From Lineus longissimus (lineage: Eukaryota > Nemertea > Pilidiophora > Heteronemertea > Lineidae), in the NCBI RefSeq assembly GCF_910592395.1, contig NC_088310.1:12157501-12221500 (forward strand): DNA of 64,000 nucleotides, read 5' to 3'. Positions within the stretch are counted from its first letter, which is position 1, and each line of letters opens with the position of its first letter. Position numbers and translations under genes: made by a program. Positions 20,760 through 31,083 of the stretch are shown piece by piece. The notes below the pieces were generated by a model. That model made no database searches, was not told where the DNA came from, and saw nothing but the letters and a program-made list of their open reading frames with translations.

Positions 20760-23404
20760 ATACATTGGCCTATTAGGCATAATGGCATATTTGAAGAATC
20801 TTAATGTTTTTGATGAGAATAGGGAATAAACTTGGTATTTAACGTCGGTCTATAGCTGGCAATTATGTTAATCACATTAGATATATGTTGTAATTAGATA
20901 TATAGATATAAAATTAACGACGTCTGTGAGGTGCTGGGGCAGTTTAAAGGGGCATTGGTCTCTCGTCGCCGTACGGCGACTACCGCGCTCAAAGGGTTTA
21001 GTTATAAAAAGTATTTGATTTTACCTTCAATCATATATTTTGGCACTTTTGTGCCGAATTTCTAAGTTTTTGAAAAATTACTGGTGTCTTGTGACTGGTG
21101 ACTGGCGAAATAAAGTGACTGGCGGAATATCCAAACTCAGTAAATTTGATCCATGTTGTCATTGCTTTTAAAACCATCAAGTTTTTAATCTAGTATAATG
21201 AAACTTTTGATATATTCTCTGTGCATCTGAGAATACTAATTTTCCTTTTTTATTGTGCAAAACCTGGCCAGTATCAACTGTTTTTGTTTCGCTGTGAAGT
21301 TTATCAATGCAATAATCGATCGCTCTTGATTGATATCGAAACAATAACTACTACATTTTTCGTACTGTGCATGGAGTATGAAAAATTATAATCCACATTT
21401 AGTAGTATGGTTATGGAGAGCATATTTTTCATTGAAATATGTAAGTCTCATCATTGAGTGCGCTAACTGTTTTTAAAGCTGAGGTCAAAATAATACCGAA
21501 GTTTTCACTAAAATCCCTGGATGCACCATTCTAGGCTGGCAATCTCTGTCGCGGTTGATGGCATTTCATAGCAGTTCCTTGTCCAGTGAAACGTGCCATC
21601 ATCCACCAAATAACTAAAGTCATGAGGAATGCGTGCACATTTCTACAGAAAAGGATAACTGGGTGTGTATCACATGGACGGCTTTTGACCGATCTGCACT
21701 GTAATATTGTGTCACTCCCACTATCGGTACTGGGTGGACAAAACACGGAGAGCATTTTTTCCTCATCTCTCAATCTCAAAGCACTTGTACCAGCAGTGGA
21801 AGGAGAATCTCTCTATAGAAAAATTGAAACGAAGATATCTAGATTCGGTCCAGAGGCTGTAGCTCCAAAGCCAATTTTGTTATGAGAAATCAGGCAGCCG
21901 ATCAAACAACTGAGCTCGAACAAGTGAAAAACTACTTCTAGGTTCACGGGAGGTAAAAGTATGTCCGATATTTTTGCGGGCCACCCTGTACATTTGAACG
22001 ATTCTGTGTGCAGAAATTTGTACGAATACGGACATGTTGATAACATTCGGCATACGTGTACCTGTAAATGTATACGTATACTATGTCTCTCAGTATACAC
22101 GGGGGCAACACGCATTACATGCATCGGTTTGTTGGCCGGAATCTTTTTATAAATTCAATATCCTTTTGGATCAAGTAAGAAGGAAATGTGATACTTTCAG
22201 ACTCAGATTCAGATTCAGACTTTGAATAAAGGTTCATTTGATTTTTACTCTGTTACCATCACCGCAAGATAACCTGACCGTCATCATCGGGCACACTTTC
22301 TTCCTTTTCTTCCCATGAATTAATAGAGTGTTGGTGAAACTTTCCAAGTACACCCTATCCAGTTTTTCAAACCTTTCATTTACCGTCAAAGGCTAACCAA
22401 AGAAGTCGCCTATACGGGACAAGCGGCCATGATCGTAACACCAATAGATAGACATCGCGAGACTTGTTGTCTATCACAGAAATTAAACGTCACATCGATG
22501 ATAACAGTATGTCTCTGTGCAGTTCAATGATTCTTCTTGATTTCTTTTTATCTTTGATATAAGCGATGATGTAGGAACTATCAAAATTGTCCGCGTTCAC
22601 AAAAGCAGGTATTTCGAACTCGATGGTTTGAGGCAAATCGCTTTCAAATTAATCTTGTGTTTACCTTTTGCGCTGAACATCATCCAATGGTGCCTCATTC
22701 GTCCAGTTAAGGTGTGTCCGTGCAGTATTTTTATCTAGCAATCACCATTTACTGAGAGGAGATGCCTTATAAACCATTTGGTCTCTCCCTCTTGCCTAGT
22801 CAGCTTTAAATAACCAACTACAATAGTCATAGCATGAGCATCACTGCATCTGAAGTTCATAACATACTTATTCTCTATTTCATCGAGGTTTATTTTACCT
22901 TCAGTGTACTATATTTTCCAGTAGTAATGCTAAAAATATTTTCGGCCGGCTTCATTTGTATGAGGAACCCCGGCTTCTTTTCTTCAAAAGCAAGAAAAGA
23001 GTATAGAAGGCAAAGAGTGTTTGTCAGGAAAAAACTCTACATGTGATAACGTTTGAGCCAGAATGGTTGGCTATATACCTGAAAACTGGATGACATAATA
23101 TCAAAGGTATATACCTGCAAAGAGCAATCTATTTCATGCATTAAAAAATACAGAGTGATTATTTTCTTCAAAAAGGAGACACAACAGATTGATATGAAAC
23201 GGCCTTATATTTTTTTACGTAAATGGAAGGAATCGAAGATGTCACTGGCAAGAGCAAAAAAAGTGCAGCAGCTTAATACCTAGATTGTCTCGCTGAAACT
23301 GCATGCGACATTCTTGGAGGCCAGCTGGCTTCAAATGTTAGCAGGAATTTACAACATGAAACTACATGTAGTTTAAAGTTGCGTATTGGTAGGTGTTTAG
23401 AAAT
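20760..23404. other. No recognisable gene, 2.6 kb
   Basis: Several frames of 60-103 codons occur (for example 21586-21885 + and 21813-22124 -) but none resembles a known protein. 21967-21992, reverse complemented, begins TACAGGGTGGCCCGCAAAA, which looks like a mariner-style terminus, but I found no matching opposite end. A short TCAGAT repeat followed by AATAAA lies at 22199-22230. Confidence 0.35.
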
Positions 23405-23652
23405 AGTAAGTATATGCATTTCGCGTTGAGCCCCCACCCCCACCCCCACCCTCGACTGATTAATTGCAAAAAAAGATAATTTACCCCCTTTTTCGGTGTC
23501 GATCCTACTTTCAACTCTCAAACAGCTACTTTGGGCAACGCGAAACACATCTACTCCGAATTTAAGCCGAAAAACACTAAAATACCTCAGTCCTGAATTT
23601 CCTAAAAAACGTCTAAATTAATCATCAAAACCAATTTCTTCACCAAAAACGT
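23405..23652 (+). repeat. Polinton left TIR
   Basis: It aligns with the reverse complement of 35728-35939 over its whole length. Shared blocks include GCGTTGAGCCCCC, TGATTAATTGCAAAAAA, CAAACAGCTACTTTGG and ACACTAAAATACCTCAGTCC. The main difference is a longer C-rich tract (CCCCCACCCCCACCCCCACC) in this copy. Confidence 0.9.
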
Positions 23653-23750
23653 TAAACTCAAAATCCGACACATCCAAATCTCAAATATTCCTGACTTTTC
23701 CACGTCCAAAGGGACTTAAATCTCGAAAAACGAACATCAAGAAAACACAT

Positions 23751-24062
23751 CTAGGTCAGATATTCCACTAGAAATCCTTCTCCTATCACGTCTCCAACAA
23801 CGAATAGATATTCGTAATTTTTCATTTCCCCACTTGGTTGGTTAAAATCTTTTAATTGTGGTATTATCCTAAGTTGTACTCTATTCTCTGGATGAAGTTC
23901 GTTGTAGAGAACAAAAGATGCATCAACATTTCGAAAATCAATTGCACTTTCATTTTCTCTTTTCAATTGAAGGTTAATGACATCAATGGTTTGTTTTTGA
24001 TGTTCACCCCAAGCCTTAGATTCTCTTTGTAATTTTTTAACAGCTAAATTGTATCTTTTCAT
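23751..24062 (-). CDS. Polinton small accessory ORF, intact
   Basis: An uninterrupted ATG-initiated frame of 103 codons on the minus strand, just inside the left TIR. Residues 1-60 are a charged, coiled-coil-like helix ('AVKKLQRESKAWGEHQ', 'NLQLKRENESAIDFRNVD'), followed by 'PQLKDFNQPSGEMKNYEY' and a C-terminal hydrophobic segment (LFVVGDVIGEGFLVEYL) that could be a membrane anchor. I recall similar short proteins beside integrase genes in Polintons, but I cannot give a function. It is the only intact-looking frame of the left half and runs opposite to the integrase fragment. Confidence 0.55.
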   Translation of the reverse strand: MKRYNLAVKKLQRESKAWGEHQKQTIDVINLQLKRENESAIDFRNVDASFVLYNELHPENRVQLRIIPQLKDFNQPSGEMKNYEYLFVVGDVIGEGFLVEYLT

Positions 24063-24194
24063 TTCGTCTTGATACCCATTTTTATATTTGGCTTTGAAAA
24101 GATTTCCTGCCCCGAAAAAGGCAACAGCGTTTTATTACGGCACCAATCATCCTTCCAGCTATTTACAAACTGTGAGAAAATGATAGTTAAATAA

Positions 24195-24610
24195 ATGGTG
24201 AAACCCCGGGAGGAAGAAATCCTCGAAGAAGAAATTCTGGAGAAAGAAGTTTCAGAGGAAGAAATTTCAAAACAACAATATCTGACAGACTTATACTTTA
24301 ATCCCCAAAGCACTGTGGCCTATACAAATGCAAGCCAACTTTGTAGAAAAATAAAATCTGGCGCAAAACTTATCAAGAACAGAAAACTAAAAAGATTCTT
24401 AGCCAATTTATCAACCTAACAACTGCATAAACCAATCACCGAAAAATTTCCTTTCCGAAAAAAATGGTTTCGAACGTGGATCAACAATGGCAAGCTGATT
24501 TAGTGGATTTACAGAAGTATCAAAAACAGAACAGATGGAAAAAGATGGGCATAACAAAAATGCGTTGTAGAAAAAGAGATCAACAACAGTATTGTCTAAT
24601 AATAACGGAG
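24195..24610 (+). pseudogene. Polinton integrase, N-terminal fragment
   Basis: Two frames form the start of a retroviral-type (rve) integrase. 24195-24419 has an acidic repeat (EEEILEEEILEKEVSEEEIS), then 'YLTDLYFNPQSTVAYTNA' and 'KRFLANLS', followed by a stop. Directly after the stop the same frame reads 'QLHKPITEKFPFRKK'. A further one-base shift leads to 'DQQWQADLVDLQKYQKQN', where the aspartate is the first acidic residue of the DDE core. After that the sequence no longer looks like integrase, so the other two catalytic residues are gone. The arrangement matches the Maverick/Polinton integrase group, often annotated as F54H12.3-like. The enzyme would integrate the element's DNA. Confidence 0.7.
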
Positions 24611-24713
24611 AAAGTAAAAGATCTTTTGGGGTTTAATGTCCGCAAGGAAGATTTTTTGAGTTGTTATGAAAACCCGACGAGTACATATGGGGTGACAAGC
24701 CAGTTAATTTTAG

Positions 24714-24975
24714 GCTATTTGAATACTTCCACATTCATTGCGATATAATTGGTCAAGATGACATCATTTGCAATTCAAGCAAATCCTATACGCTTGTTAG
24801 GATTCCATTGAAAGTGTGTGATTTAGGTATTTAACATTATTTGACAGGGTTGAGAAACATACCATGTTTAAAAACATTTAAAAAATTTAGGAGCTGGATA
24901 ACTGACGAACACAACTATTTTGTGGATTTTAATGGGGCAGACGTACAACTAGAACTTCTCTTCTTACCAAAATGA
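24714..24975 (+). pseudogene. Polinton structural-type gene, C-terminal remnant
   Basis: The frame reads 'FEYFHIHCDIIGQDDIICNS' then, after an in-frame stop, 'IPCLKTFKKFRSWITDEH' and 'NYFVDFNGADVQLELLFLP', ending in TGA. I associate the combination of an HCD motif and a final 'DFNG.DVQ.ELLF' block with the end of a Polinton minor-capsid-like protein (F54H12.2-like), but this is by memory of the pattern and needs a search. The stop overlaps the ATG of the next frame (ATGA at 24972-24975), a virus-like compact junction. Confidence 0.45.
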
Positions 24976-25328
24976 GTAGAATTTGGGGTTACTCGAAACG
25001 TCCCAAAAACAGGAAGAAAATACTAGAAGATATTTAGCGTGAGCTGGCACCCCAGCGTGAGCCGGCGCCACAGTCAGATAGTCAATCAGAACCATCCCAA
25101 CAGAAGCTGACCTTCCAGCTCCGCTTAAACCAGATCCCCCAAAGCCTCATCTGTTGGAAGGCCACCTTCCGTTGGAGCGCCAGAACTCGCTGGTACAAGC
25201 CAGCACCATCTAAGCTGGATTCGATTAGTTCGACCTCTATTAGAATGACATTTAGTAGTCTACGAAGTGTCGCTCCAACGGGAGCCGGCGTCCCAACTTC
25301 GACCGATTCTAGCATTTCACACCTTTAA
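24972..25328 (+). pseudogene. Polinton small ORF with one nonsense codon
   Basis: It starts at an ATG overlapping the upstream stop and stays in one frame for 118 codons, apart from a single TAG at codon 22. The beginning is basic ('MSRIWGYSKRPKNRKKI'), the middle is rich in proline, glutamine and serine with a repeated '(R/Q)REPAPQ' phrase, and the end is serine-rich. The function is unknown. The overlap and shared direction with its neighbours suggest it belonged to the element's late gene cluster. Confidence 0.45.
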
Positions 25329-25379
25329 AATTATCTAAATGAGTGACAGTACCGAAAATAAAATTTACCCTGATTTCTG

Positions 25380-25930
25380 AATTCTTCGCTACCAGCATAC
25401 GCCACTGGAAAATATTCCCCTTTCGCTTCGCTATCTAAACCACAAGAACTTAGACTCCAACAGATTTTTGAAGTCAAGAAGTATTTGGAGGAGGAGATTG
25501 AGTTTAGGAGAAAGATATCCTCAAAATATAAAAAGGCATTCAACACAGTTACTGGCATTAGTCACTTTCTTAACTTAACCAGCATAGCAGCTGGATCTGT
25601 TGGTGTGTCCGCAATAGCTGGTGTCATCATCGCACCAATAGGTTTGGTGTTAGGAGGAGTGGCAATTTGAAGCGCCATTATCTCATCGGCTCTAAGTTGG
25701 GAGAAATGAACATGCTTAAAAATATCGGAAAACATGAGAAGATAGGAATGTTGGTCATTTCAAAACTCTATAAATGATTTAGTAAGTAACGCCATCAGCG
25801 ATTCCCACATTACAACCGAGGAATTCTCATTAATTATCAAAGAAAAGGAGAAGTATATTTCTATGAAAAATGCCAACCGAAAAAAAGAGATACTCCTACT
25901 GAATCTAGTGTTGATGTTGAAACCCTGAAA
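25380..25930 (+). pseudogene. Polinton ORF with hydrophobic domain
   Basis: A frame open from ~25376 to 25670 encodes a charged helix ('LQQIFEVKKYLEEEIEFRRK') followed by a long glycine/alanine-rich hydrophobic stretch (about 'SIAAGSVGVSAIAGVIIAP' and 'LGLVLGGVAI'-like sequence) fit for one or two membrane segments. After three stops the same frame resumes with 'SINDLVSNAISDSHITTEEF' and a lysine-rich tail, clearly once coding. I recall comparable proteins in Polintons but know no function. Decay is by nonsense codons only, with the frame mostly kept. Confidence 0.5.
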
Positions 25931-26218
25931 CAAACTTCTTTAGAGCAAAAAAAATAGCACAAACAGAATTTAACGGAAGTTGACTTTCTGGTGCTGTTTG
26001 CACCTCCCTATTTCGCTTAAATAAATGATGTATTATCCGCTGGCAGAGAAACATCGGAAGACCATTGACTTTGACTTTTTTAATTTCACTGTTTACGTGA
26101 GTAGTGAAAGTTTTTTTTAAATCAAAGAAAGTAATATAACTTGTTTACGTTTGAAAAATAGCTCAGACTGTTTGCGATTAGAAAAAAACCTCTGTCGTTT
26201 TACCAGAATCAATTCAAC

Positions 26219-26375
26219 ATGGCAGTATGGTTTGCAACAACCGGTTGTGGGGTTTCAATCAACGAACACTTGAACCACAAAACTCCAGATCGTTTTATAG
26301 ATTTCACACATATATTATCAGGTTTGTAAAATTATGAAAAACTTACAGATGCCTAGTCCGGGTGAAATCAATTTA
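26219..26375 (+). pseudogene. Polinton gene, 5' half, interrupted by piggyBac
   Basis: From the ATG at 26219 the frame reads 'MAVWFATTGCGVSINEHL' and 'NHKTPDRFIDFTHILSG', then has stops. It ends with a Pro-Gly-Glu-Ile-Asn stretch at the point where the piggyBac begins. The same gene resumes at 30272. The function is not known to me. Confidence 0.5.
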
Positions 26376-26383
26376 TGAAACGA

Positions 26384-26460
26384 ATAATTCGCTACCGCAC
26401 CCGGTATATACCGGGTGCCTCTATCCCGTACCCCTGGCCCGCACCCGGTATTTACCGGGA
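26384..26460 (+). repeat. piggyBac left TIR region
   Basis: It contains TTCGCTACCGCA at the tip and GTACCCCTGGCCCGCA ~38 bp inside, both shared with the right end. A palindromic ACCCGGTAT/ATACCGGGT pair, present on each side of the inner block, is specific to this end. Confidence 0.75.
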
Positions 26461-27188
26461 GGCCTACATACCAATAAATAGAAATTACTAAATAACTCGC
26501 TATAACACCGCCTTTGGACGAGGCTTAGACTGTAGAATGTAGTGCTGCCATCTCGTAATTTTTTTCGTCAACATATGGCCTTGCCTTCGGCGTGAAGAGC
26601 AGACGACAAGGACACGTGGTATTGGAAAAATTGAAGTTTCGATTTGAAGTCGGCACCGGTGAAACTATCGCAAATATCGCTGTTATCTGGCGATATCAAG
26701 TATGGGTGAGTATACACATTGATAAAGTGTAATCCAAAGCTTAATTTCGATGGTGTTTCATAGGGTGTTCGTTCATAATATCGCCTGTAGCTCACTAACA
26801 TGTGGCGAGCACGTGGTGTCATTGCATTTCAATCCTCATGCCCGTCTAAAACATGCCGATCTATCTACTCAAACCAGGCTCTTCTATGATAAATCCCTGC
26901 ACAGGTCGTAGAATGGACACTAATGAGGCCCTACATTTGCATTTGAAGGCCTACAACAGTATATATCGATCGTATAAACAGTTTTTGAAGCGGACATTGT
27001 TGCCATTTTATTACCCAGAAATGGCGGGAAATTTGAACATAGGACTTTGGCGCGAGTGCATTTCAAATACCCTTCCAACTGTTTTTGTAACTATTATTTC
27101 TACAAATATTATCATATTAGCACACAATATGATCTGTACTGCTGCAGAACTCGCCCCTTACCAGTTTTTTGCCCCTTTTTCTCTGCAG

Positions 27189-29779
27189 CATTCAGTACCA
27201 GCCAAGTACTTGAGATGCTGATAGATGCTGATTCTGATGATGACGATTTGGATCTTGGTGAATCAGATGATGATGATAACGGTCCTCTGGATGATGAAGT
27301 GTGTGTAGATTCTAGCTTGTTACAACCTGCCTATGATGACATGAGCATAGCTGAAAGCTTACCTGCATCCGAAAACGAGGACATGGATGTAGATAATGGT
27401 GCCCCTGCATCTGAAGATGACATCATGGATGTCGATTATCAACCCGACGCCGATGTCAACTACGACAGTGATGGTCATTCTGTGAGTGAGAACGATGTCA
27501 ATCAGGAACTTAGTGACTATGAGGACCATCAAGCAAGTGGTGCATCCACCAGAAGTAGAAGTGAATCACCTGATAGAAATCGTGTTCCCATGCCAAGAGG
27601 TAGAGCCAGGGGCCGTGGTGTGCGAGTCAGGACAGGGTGCAACCGGGGACATTGTGCCCCAGTTGGATCAAGGTATAATGTGTCTGCACCTATAGATAAC
27701 AACTCCAATCAAGACATTCAGAACGACAGTGATGCATCCACCAGGAGTAGAAGTGAATCACCCATTAGAAATCGTGTTCCCATGCCAAGAAGTAGAGCCA
27801 GGGACCGTGATGTGCGAGTCAGGACAGGGTCCAATCAAGACATTCACAACGACAGTGATGCATCCACCAGGAGTAGAAGTGAATCACCCGATAGAAATCG
27901 TGCTCCCATGCCAAGAGGTAGAGCCAGGGGCCGTGGTGTGCGAGTCAGGGGAGGTGTACGGGTCAGAGGCGGAGGTCGTGGCAACCAGGGTCAAGGTGTT
28001 CAAACGAGGGGAGGGCGTGGTAATCGAGCTCGCGGTGTACAAGCCAGGGGAAGAGGCCGTGGTAATCGGGGACGGCCTGCTGCCCAAGGCAGAGCTAGAA
28101 ATCGTGCGACATCGCCTTGGTATGAGACTAATAACATACCCCATGTTGAGAGTTATACTGGCCCGAATCTTGAAGGCAAACATCTCCTTGACGATCGAGT
28201 TGGGCATACAGTTTATGACTACATTCGTGTATTTTTGGACGATGCATTTATTAGACTTGTTTGTGACGAAACCAACAGGTACGCTACCCAATCCATTGCA
28301 AACTTTGCTCCGAATGAAGGTGCACTCATCACGAAGGACTGGTATCCCACAACACCTGATGAAATCGAATTGTTCATTGCCATAAACATGTTGATGGGTA
28401 TCATCCGAAAACCGTCTCTCAAGCTATACTGGTCTACAAGGGCGATCTTGGCAACTCCTGTGTTTGGAAAGTACATGTCAAGGAATAGATTCGAACATAT
28501 CCTTAGATTCCTTCACTTCAACAACAATGCCAACCTCATTCCACGTGGACAACCAGGTTATGACCGGTTGTTCAAGCTGAGAAAAATCATTGATGGCTTT
28601 GCTCCAAAGTTTATGGATTCCTACGATCCAGGGAAAGTTATGTCACTGGATGAGGGACTGTACCTGTGGAAAGGCAGATTAGTATTCAAACAGTACATTG
28701 CCAACAAGCCTGCAAAGTATGGTATAAAGTCGTACTTGCTGTGTGATTCAGCAGGTTACACTTGGAACTTTATAGTCTGTACAGGAGAGGACAAGATGAT
28801 ACCGTATCTCGGAAATCAAGATGATGACCCATTCAAGACCGAAGCCATTCCTCGAATCGTTGTATATTTGATACGTGAAGGTGCAGATCCAAATGTAGTA
28901 GGTGAATACAGACAACTGTATATTGATCGATATTACAACAGTCCGGCATTGACTGAACACCTCATGGAGCAGAAGATTTACACTTGTGGAACTCAAGACA
29001 TGAGAAGGAAGGGTGTACCGCCGGCTGTCAAAAATGCAGTTGTTCGTGTTGGCGAAATAATCCATAGACAGAAAAGGAACATGACGGTAATTTCATGGCG
29101 TGAAAAGAAGACCAAGAAGCCTTGCACTATGATCAGTAACATGCATAATGCTGATTTGATCGACACAGGGAAAAAAAGGAAGGTAAATAATGTTGAGATC
29201 GCAGTGAAGAAACCATCAATGGTGCTGGCCTACAACAAGCGAATGGGAGGTGTCGATAAAAGTGACCAGATGGTAGCAGACTATGGACATTCAAGGAAGG
29301 CATTGAAGTGGACGTCAAAATTCTTCTTCCACTTGATTGACATTGCAGTACTGAATGCCTTTGTGCTGTTCAACAACAGGGAACCAGAAGCGAAAAAGTT
29401 GCTGCGCCTAGAATTCAAAATGAAGTTCATCGAAAAGATCTTGAGTAAAGCGAAGACAGGAAATGCACTGGAACTACCAGACCCTAAAGGCATCAGACAA
29501 CATCAGTTGGACACTGTAGGTCATGTGGAACGTCTGGAATCACGACTATCTAAGCATTGGCCAGATGACACACCCTTCCAAGATGCTACACCGGGGAAAA
29601 AAGTCAAACGCAAGACTCGCGTTTGTGCCCAGTGTCGAAAGGACCCAAAGCCGTACGCGGAACACCATGGTCTGGAGCAACCCCCCAAAAGACCTGAGAC
29701 CAGCATAATGTGCCCTAAGTGCAACGTACCTCTGCATTCAACTCCCTGTTTCAAACTCTGGCACACACTGAAGTGAAAT
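27189..29779 (+). CDS. piggyBac transposase with RS/RG-rich repeats, intact
   Basis: The coding exon follows a good splice acceptor (polypyrimidine then CTGCAG, ending 27188); the first in-frame ATG is at 27215, giving ~853 residues. N-terminal residues ~1-110 are highly acidic. Residues ~110-300 hold three tandem copies of an 'ASTRSRSESPDRNR' plus 'PMPRGRARGRGVRVR' unit, followed by an RGG-rich stretch. The DDE_Tnp_1_7 domain begins near 330; the catalytic aspartates are visible in MSLDEG (D479), IDRYYNS (D571) and GGVDKSD (D681, with D684). The C-terminal cysteine-rich zinc-binding domain (CAQCRK...CPKC...H) closes the protein; in piggyBac it binds the TIRs. No frameshift or stop interrupts it. 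The enzyme cuts and pastes at TTAA. The first exon was not identified. The RS/RGG block is unusual for the family. Confidence 0.9.
27538..27960 (+). repeat. In-frame tandem duplication within piggyBac transposase
   Basis: Three copies of a ~90-bp module begin at GCATCCACCAG(A/G)AGTAGAAG (27542, 27733, 27859) and encode RS-type serine/arginine followed by RGRARGRG. Copies 2 and 3 also share the upstream AATCAAGACATTCA(G/C)AACGA lead. Confidence 0.85.
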
Positions 29780-30208
29780 ACATGGTGTGAAGGAAGAAAA
29801 GACATGGTGGTCGCTTTTTGGGATTTTCTTGGGTTTCACGTAAAATCAAGACTATGTGACTCTTTAGGCTTTTTAGACCAAAAGGGTCAAAATAATGAAC
29901 CAAAGTACAAAATACTAACTGTAAAAGGCATCTTTATTTTGATTCTCATCATAAACATTTGCTAGACATGTTATCTTTGACAATGTTAGAGTAAAAACCA
30001 TGGAGAACACGCAACAACACAGATAATTGGAACAAGTGCACTCATTGACCCCACATTTTGGGGGTCAGGGGGGCCAAAAAACTCAATTTTATTATTTCAT
30101 ATGATAGATACGGGTCTAACCTACAACATATGTAAATATCTCGTTGATACCTTTATGAATTAAAAAGTTACAAAATTTCAAATAAAACTTGTTGTTTTTG
30201 GTGTTTTT

Positions 30209-30273
30209 ACCTAAAACACTGCGGGCCAGGGGTACCATACTAGAGAAAAACCCTGCGGTAGCGAAAGAGTTAA
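30209..30273 (-). repeat. piggyBac right TIR and TTAA target
   Basis: Reverse complemented from TTAA it reads CTCTTTCGCTACCGCAGGG and then GGTACCCCTGGCCCGCAGTG, matching the left end. TTAA at 30270-30273 is the expected target duplication. Confidence 0.8.
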
Positions 30274-30900
30274 CCGTGGAAATTTAGGAGAGTTGTTAAC
30301 CGAGTTTGGGTTAAAAGACGAGTTTGATTTTTCGGTGTTTGATGGATGGACCACCTAGAGTGTTCCAGACTATGATCCCAACACCACAGTTCCGGGCTAT
30401 TACATAAATGACTCAAATAATTATAAATTTCTTTCTGATGCAGGTTCACGAAAATAAAATGCCTCCAATGTTTAATGCAGACTGGGATGCTGGAATGTCC
30501 ATCTTCAAATACCCGGATACTTTCATCAAGTGGCATGTTAATTAACATAAAAATGTTTTTGATGCTATCAAACAGAATCCCTGTCAGACGTATCAACAGT
30601 TCATGATACTAAAGTCAGCAGGTTTCTCGGATCCTGGTATAGAGAGACTGAATGATTCTGTACGAACATACTGTCTTCTCCCACTTAACCGAGCGCCAGG
30701 AAAATGGCTCGAAAATGACTAAGTCCAGAAACATGGCAGTCTGTAGTTTTTTACCGGTGGGCTGCAAACATTTGATATGACAGCCAATTATATTGATCAA
30801 TGGTTATAGGAAGACAACCTTGTAAATGTTGTCAATTCAATAACGCCTGGTCGCGGCCACAGCCAGTAATCCCTGCAGTCAGGGTGATGATTATTGAAGT
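30272..30900 (+). pseudogene. Polinton gene, 3' half, after piggyBac
   Basis: Directly after the piggyBac right end and its TTAA the frame reads 'NRGNLGELLTEFGLKDEF', 'DFSVFDGWTT', then after stops and shifts 'MPPMFNADWDAGMSIFKY', 'PDTFIKWHVN', 'KNVFDAIKQNPCQTYQQF', 'AGFSDPGIERLNDSVRTY' and 'LSPETWQSVVFYRWAANI'. The coherent style over ~200 codons shows a true protein, degraded by a handful of stops. It continues the gene started at 26219. I do not recognise its fold or function. Confidence 0.55.
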
Positions 30901-31083
30901 TACGTAAGTCTATTACAAGTCCATGTAAATGGTTAACCAATCCAAAGTCTTTCAAATGAATTCATTTTATCTAATCGATTATGGAATCGTTTTCTTGTGG
31001 GGGAAATCAAATAAAGGGCACTTTCGTGTCAAATGTCATAATTATTGTCTGTCATCTTGCTTTGACCACGTTCTTCTGGTAAG

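Larger units (their letters stand above)
26376..30273 (+). mobile_element. piggyBac transposon, apparently complete
   Basis: The ends are inverted repeats. The left at 26388-26446 shares TTCGCTACCGCA and GTACCCCTGGCCCGCA with the reverse complement of the right end (30209-30269). The right end is followed by TTAA (30270-30273), the piggyBac target site; the left side shows a mutated version (TTTAT, 26371-26375). The body carries a long intact transposase frame. The insertion splits a Polinton gene, so it is younger than the Polinton. Confidence 0.85.

Noticed and set aside
21967-21992. Mariner-like terminus TACAGGGTGGCCCGCAAAA (minus strand)
   Set aside because: No matching opposite end or transposase fragment was found within several kb.
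27486-28385. Long alternative forward frames inside the piggyBac gene
   Set aside because: They are shadows of the repetitive RS/RGG coding region; the main frame holds all catalytic motifs.
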